A stretch of 8,306 nucleotides of DNA, taken from the NCBI GenBank assembly GCA_900553415.1, contig USDH01000054.1, positions 1-8,306 on the forward strand, in the 5' to 3' direction. This DNA comes from an uncultured Collinsella sp. (GTDB lineage: Bacteria; Actinomycetota; Coriobacteriia; Coriobacteriales; Coriobacteriaceae). How positions within the stretch are numbered: the first letter of the stretch is position 1; each line of letters begins with the position of its first letter. The notes beneath the pieces were generated by a model. It was not told the DNA's origin. It made no database searches and saw only the letters and a program-made list of their open reading frames with translations. This document shows positions 6,076 through 8,306 of the stretch, one piece after another. The translations under genes and the position numbers were made by a program.

Positions 6076-6214
6076 TTCCGATACACTCCAAGCACAGCCT
6101 GATTGCCTTGGCCAGCACGGCATCCGCTTCGCCGCGCATAATTCCAAAGCCAACCATGGCTACCCCAACGATCAGCAAAGCCACCTGCGCCACAGGCTTA
6201 ATCGCTTTGAACAA
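6068..6214 (-). CDS. CD1871A-family CXXC microprotein (48 aa, TTG start)
   Basis: This small gene starts at TTG (6212-6214), preceded by a near-perfect AAAGGAG (6223-6229) with 8-nt spacing, and ends at TAA (6068-6070). The protein begins MFKAIKPVAQVALLIV, has one hydrophobic segment at about 8-26, then RGEADAVLAKAIRLCLECIGIG, with the CXXC pair C41/C44 three to four residues from the end. The CLECIGIG tail is the hallmark of the CD1871A family of CXXC-motif microproteins, named after a Clostridioides difficile gene and found beside NapH-like 4Fe-4S proteins. The basic N-terminus (K3, K6) predicts it inside and the CXXC outside, near the lipoprotein's thioredoxin domain. The family's function is not established; shuttling of thiol electrons is inference. 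An in-frame GTG three codons earlier overlaps the Shine-Dalgarno and is less likely. It is the first gene of the operon. Confidence 0.88.
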   Translation of the reverse strand: MFKAIKPVAQVALLIVGVAMVGFGIMRGEADAVLAKAIRLCLECIGIG

Positions 6215-6303
6215 TCTGACCACTCCTTTCGTTTCGCGACCCATTGGACCATACCGACTATAAAATCCGTGTTAAGCGTGAATGACTATGCAAGGAGAAC
6301 GTC
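6215..6303. promoter_or_regulatory. Divergent promoter region between redox operon and two-component system
   Basis: This 89-bp non-coding gap separates two divergent operons, so both promoters must lie here or inside coding DNA. Its AT-rich centre gives overlapping -10-like hexamers: TATAAA at 6259-6264 on the plus strand and TATAGT at 6257-6262 on the minus strand. Neither has a good -35 at 16-18 bp, which would suit activator-dependent promoters. The plus side has a strong RBS, AAGGAGA at 6292-6298; the minus side has AAAGGAG at 6223-6229. The adjacent OmpR-type regulator is the natural candidate to bind here, though no clear direct-repeat operator was recognised. Confidence 0.5.
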
Positions 6304-6978
6304 ATGCGTATCTTGATCGTCGAGGACGAGCGGGCGCTGTGCGATGCGATCGCACGCAGCCTGCGCAACTTGGCCTATAGCGTCGACTGCTGCTACGACG
6401 GGCAGCAGGCCCTCGATCTGCTCGATGTCGAGACCTTTGATCTTGTCGTGCTCGACCTCAATCTCCCCCATGTCGACGGCATGACCGTGCTCAGGCAACT
6501 CAGGACAGCTGATTGTGAGACCAAGGTGCTTGTGCTCTCGGCACGTGGCGAGGTCTCCGACAAGGTAGCGGGGCTCGATGCGGGCGCCAACGACTACCTC
6601 ACCAAGCCGTTCCATCTTGACGAGCTGGCGGCACGTATACGCAGCCTCACGCTCAGGCGCTTTACGCAAAGCGACGTTGTCCTGGCCTGTGGATCGCTGA
6701 GCTTTGACACCAAAGCGCGCCTCGCCTCCGTGGGCGGCGAGACCCTATCCCTCACGCGCAAGGAGACCGGCATCTTGGAATACCTGATGCTTAACCAGGG
6801 GCGGCCGGTGAGCCAGGAAGAGCTTATCGAGCATGTATGGGACAGCAGCGTCAACAGCTTTAGCAACGCGACCCGCGTGCACATCTCGTCGCTGCGCAAA
6901 AAGCTGCGCGGCGCGTTGGGGCACGACCCCATCCGCAACCGAATCGGCGAAGGCTACGTTATGGAGGACGGCAAATGA
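6304..6978 (+). CDS. OmpR/PhoB-family response regulator
   Basis: This 224-residue protein is of normal length for the family. Receiver domain residues 1-115 carry the acidic pair E7/D8, phospho-acceptor D51 in VVLDLNLP, switch S79 (VLSARG) and invariant K101 in YLTKPF. The C-terminal winged helix (about 127-222) shows LTRKETGILEYLMLN, the recognition-helix region NATRVHISSLRKKLRG, and the terminal IRNRIGEGYVM typical of OmpR/PhoB DNA binding. The start ATG has AAGGAGA 5 nt upstream. Its stop overlaps the kinase start (ATGA), so the two are co-translated. Divergent placement against the redox operon suggests that operon as a target; this is inference. C29 and C30 are adjacent in the receiver domain, a position without known function. 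Confidence 0.96.
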   Translation: MRILIVEDERALCDAIARSLRNLAYSVDCCYDGQQALDLLDVETFDLVVLDLNLPHVDGMTVLRQLRTADCETKVLVLSARGEVSDKVAGLDAGANDYLTKPFHLDELAARIRSLTLRRFTQSDVVLACGSLSFDTKARLASVGGETLSLTRKETGILEYLMLNQGRPVSQEELIEHVWDSSVNSFSNATRVHISSLRKKLRGALGHDPIRNRIGEGYVMEDGK

Positions 6979-8150
6979 AGCGGCTGTCTCTGCAGTGGCG
7001 CATCACGCTGATGACGGCACTGCTGATATGTTCAACCTGCGTACTTATGAATTGCCTGGTTGGCTACTCCGGCATGCGCTACATGGACTCGATTGGTGCA
7101 GAAGCGTCGGCGCACAGCAAGGTGGAGGCGGCCTCGCCCAGCTCATTTGACCCGACAAACAAAGAGCTCGACGACGCGCTGACCATCGTCGTGAACGACG
7201 CCCAAGAATCGTTTGGCGCGACGAGCTGGTATATAACTGCGGCGGTGACGCTGCTCGGCGGCGTGCTGGCCTACTTTGTAAGCGGACATGCGCTGCGGCC
7301 GTTGCGCTTCTTTGCGACGCAAGTCGAGAGCGTGCGGCCCGACAACCTCGCCGACACAAAAATCAGCGAGGACGTGCCCTCTGAACTCAGGCGCTGCAGC
7401 GCGTCGTTTAACGACATGATTGCCCGCCTTGACGAGGGATTTTCCGCACAAAGACAGTTTACGGGCAATGCGGCGCACGAGCTGCGCACGCCGCTTGCGC
7501 TCATGCAGGCCCAGGTTGAGCTGTTTTGCGCCGAGCACCCCGACGTCGACGCCGATACAGCGAGCCTGCTCGGGCTGCTGCAGGAGCAGACCGAGCGAAT
7601 GACGCACATGACAAAGACCCTGCTCGAGATGAGCGAGCTGCGCAGTGTCCCTTGCAACGATGCGATTGACCTTGCGCCGATGATCGAAGAAGTACTCACG
7701 GACCTGGCGCCCCTTGCCGAGCAAAAAGACATCACGCTTACAAGTGAGGGCGACGCGCAAACGATCGGCAGCGATACGCTAATCTATCGGCTGCTGTTCA
7801 ACTTGGCCGAAAACGCCATACGTTACAGCGCGCCCAACTCGACCGTGCAAATCAACGCCTGCGCCGAAGGCGACCACGTGCTGCTACGCGTGCGCGACCA
7901 GGGGCCGGGCATTCCCGAGCAATACCAGACGAGCATCTTCCAACCCTTCTTTCGCGTCGACAAATCGCGCAGCAGGGCATATGGCGGCGTGGGGCTGGGG
8001 CTTGCACTGGTCTGGGAGATTGCCGCACTCCACGGCGGCTCCATCGAGGTCGAAGAGAGCTCGGAGCGCGGAACGACCATGCTCGTGACCCTTCCCGCGC
8101 ATAACATCGAAGATGCGACAAAGGAACTGCCCCTTTGTCACATCTGTTAG
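6975..8150 (+). CDS. Membrane sensor histidine kinase of the OmpR/QseC type
   Basis: This 391-residue kinase is paired with the upstream regulator through a 4-nt ATGA overlap. Two membrane helices (about 11-32 and 85-104) enclose a short external loop of about 50 residues, too small for a folded PAS or Cache sensor. A HAMP domain follows (about 103-157, starting SGHALRPL). The dimerisation H-box is NAAHELRTPLA with phospho-accepting H168. The ATPase domain has the N-box NLAENAIRYS (N280), G1 DQGPGIP (308-314), the F-box QPFFRVDKSRSR and G2 GGVGLGLAL (337-345). The domain ends normally at VTLP (371-374); the remaining tail to residue 391 is encoded by a dispersed repeat and ends CHIC. TM1 holds C19-S-T-C22 and C27. 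The signal is unknown; membrane or thiol redox state is suggested by these cysteines and the neighbouring operon only. Confidence 0.95.
   Translation: MKRLSLQWRITLMTALLICSTCVLMNCLVGYSGMRYMDSIGAEASAHSKVEAASPSSFDPTNKELDDALTIVVNDAQESFGATSWYITAAVTLLGGVLAYFVSGHALRPLRFFATQVESVRPDNLADTKISEDVPSELRRCSASFNDMIARLDEGFSAQRQFTGNAAHELRTPLALMQAQVELFCAEHPDVDADTASLLGLLQEQTERMTHMTKTLLEMSELRSVPCNDAIDLAPMIEEVLTDLAPLAEQKDITLTSEGDAQTIGSDTLIYRLLFNLAENAIRYSAPNSTVQINACAEGDHVLLRVRDQGPGIPEQYQTSIFQPFFRVDKSRSRAYGGVGLGLALVWEIAALHGGSIEVEESSERGTTMLVTLPAHNIEDATKELPLCHIC
8095..8146. repeat. Dispersed palindromic repeat, copy 2
   Basis: This is the second 52-bp copy of the element at 2188-2239, in the same orientation on the window and 5.9 kb away. 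It has the same layout: ATAACATC with a CATC-GAA-GATG dyad, then the main palindrome at 8113-8143 (ATGCGACAAAG, loop GAACTGCCC, CTTTGTCACAT) with the same single C/A mismatch. It begins at codon 374 of the histidine kinase, exactly where the ATPase fold normally ends, and its sequence supplies all but the end of the last codons before TAG. No U tract follows it. Confidence 0.72.
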
Positions 8151-8167
8151 TTCGCAGGATACGTGAG

Positions 8168-8190
8168 GCCCAAGATGCTCGAAATTGGGC
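8168..8190. other. Weak hairpin downstream of the histidine kinase
   Basis: A 6-bp stem, GCCCAA (8168-8173) with TTGGGC (8185-8190), has an 11-nt loop and starts 18 nt after the kinase stop. There is no T tract on the plus strand. It may be a weak terminator or processing hairpin for the two-component transcript, or chance. Confidence 0.25.
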
Positions 8191-8201
8191 GAAGCGCCAG
8201 C

Positions 8202-8235
8202 AAAAAGCCCCCGCTTCCAAGCGGAAACGGGGGCT
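8202..8235 (-). terminator. Intrinsic terminator of a convergent minus-strand gene
   Basis: On the minus strand, AGCCCCCGTTTCC pairs with GGAAGCGGGGGCT around a GCTT loop. This makes a 13-bp stem with one G-U wobble, continuing into a T run (8202-8206). On the plus strand the wobble becomes a mismatch and no T run follows, so the element is oriented to terminate transcription entering from the right edge. Confidence 0.85.
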
Positions 8236-8247
8236 AGGTGAGTTAGC

Positions 8248-8306
8248 TTACTCGAACTCTACAAAGACTAACGCTTTTTGTTTAGGAATTATTCTCTGTA
8301 ATGTTT
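8248..8306 (-). CDS. 3' end of an unidentified convergent gene (partial)
   Basis: One minus-strand frame is open from the right edge to a TAA at 8248-8250. It encodes TLQRIIPKQKALVFVEFE as the last 18 residues, and the other two minus frames contain stops here. The strong minus-strand terminator begins 13 nt after this stop, at the distance expected for a real gene end. The tail is too short to assign a family. The gene would be convergent with the two-component system. Confidence 0.5.
   Translation of the reverse strand, partial: TLQRIIPKQKALVFVEFE

Noticed and set aside
6076..6153. ATG-initiated N-terminal extension of the 4Fe-4S protein
   Set aside because: The 26 extra codons overlap the CXXC microprotein in another frame and give a non-family-like Cys/Trp/Arg-rich sequence. 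TTG at 6073-6075 with GGAG upstream fits better.
6286..6669. 127-codon minus-strand open frame opposite the response regulator
   Set aside because: It is a shadow of the receiver-domain codons, has no convincing ribosome binding site, and the plus-strand gene has every catalytic residue.
2188..8146. Composite transposon or genomic island bounded by the two repeats
   Set aside because: The copies are only 52 bp, diverged, and contain no transposase between them. The enclosed genes look like ordinary chromosomal genes with uniform composition.
8206..8235. Terminator for the two-component operon on the plus strand
   Set aside because: No T run follows the stem on the plus strand, and the central pair is a mismatch there. 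Stem and T run are both optimal on the minus strand.
1..8306. CRISPR array, tRNA, rRNA or insertion sequence
   Set aside because: No regularly spaced repeats, tRNA-like cloverleaf ends, rRNA blocks or transposase motifs were recognised by eye on either strand.

Overview
The window looks like chromosomal DNA of a high-GC gut anaerobe, most likely a coriobacterium (Actinomycetota; Collinsella-like). This is an inference from three things: the GC-rich synonymous codon choice, a CD1871A-type CXXC microprotein next to a NapH-like ferredoxin and a TlpA-like lipoprotein, and a CoA-disulfide reductase fused to rhodanese. No rRNA, tRNA, CRISPR array or insertion sequence was seen.

Left part (1-4094, all genes on the minus strand). 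A large MacB-type ABC transporter with fused ATPase and permease runs off the left edge. About 220 bp upstream of its start ends a CoA-disulfide reductase/rhodanese fusion. Two nucleotides before the start of that gene lies a 50-codon remnant holding only the C-terminal, active-site half of a single-domain rhodanese.

Middle part (4112-6214, minus strand). A compact three-gene operon is read in the order: a 48-residue membrane protein ending in CLECIGIG (starting at TTG and missed by simple ORF calling), a polytopic 4Fe-4S protein of the NapH type, and a TlpA/ResA-like thioredoxin lipoprotein with a CKPC active site. It ends in a strong intrinsic terminator. The set looks like a membrane electron relay that feeds thiol/disulfide chemistry outside the membrane.

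Right part (6304-8306). An OmpR-family response regulator and a histidine kinase (overlapping ATGA) are transcribed divergently from the redox operon across an 89-bp shared intergenic region, so they are its likely regulators. The kinase has a CSTC motif in its first membrane helix. A minus-strand terminator and the last codons of an unidentified convergent gene close the window.

The least expected structure is a pair of 52-bp dispersed palindromic repeats, at 2188-2239 and 8095-8146. They share the same conserved stem asymmetry. One lies just behind the CoA-disulfide reductase stop codon. The other forms the last 18 codons and stop region of the histidine kinase, giving that protein a C-terminal tail ending in CHIC.
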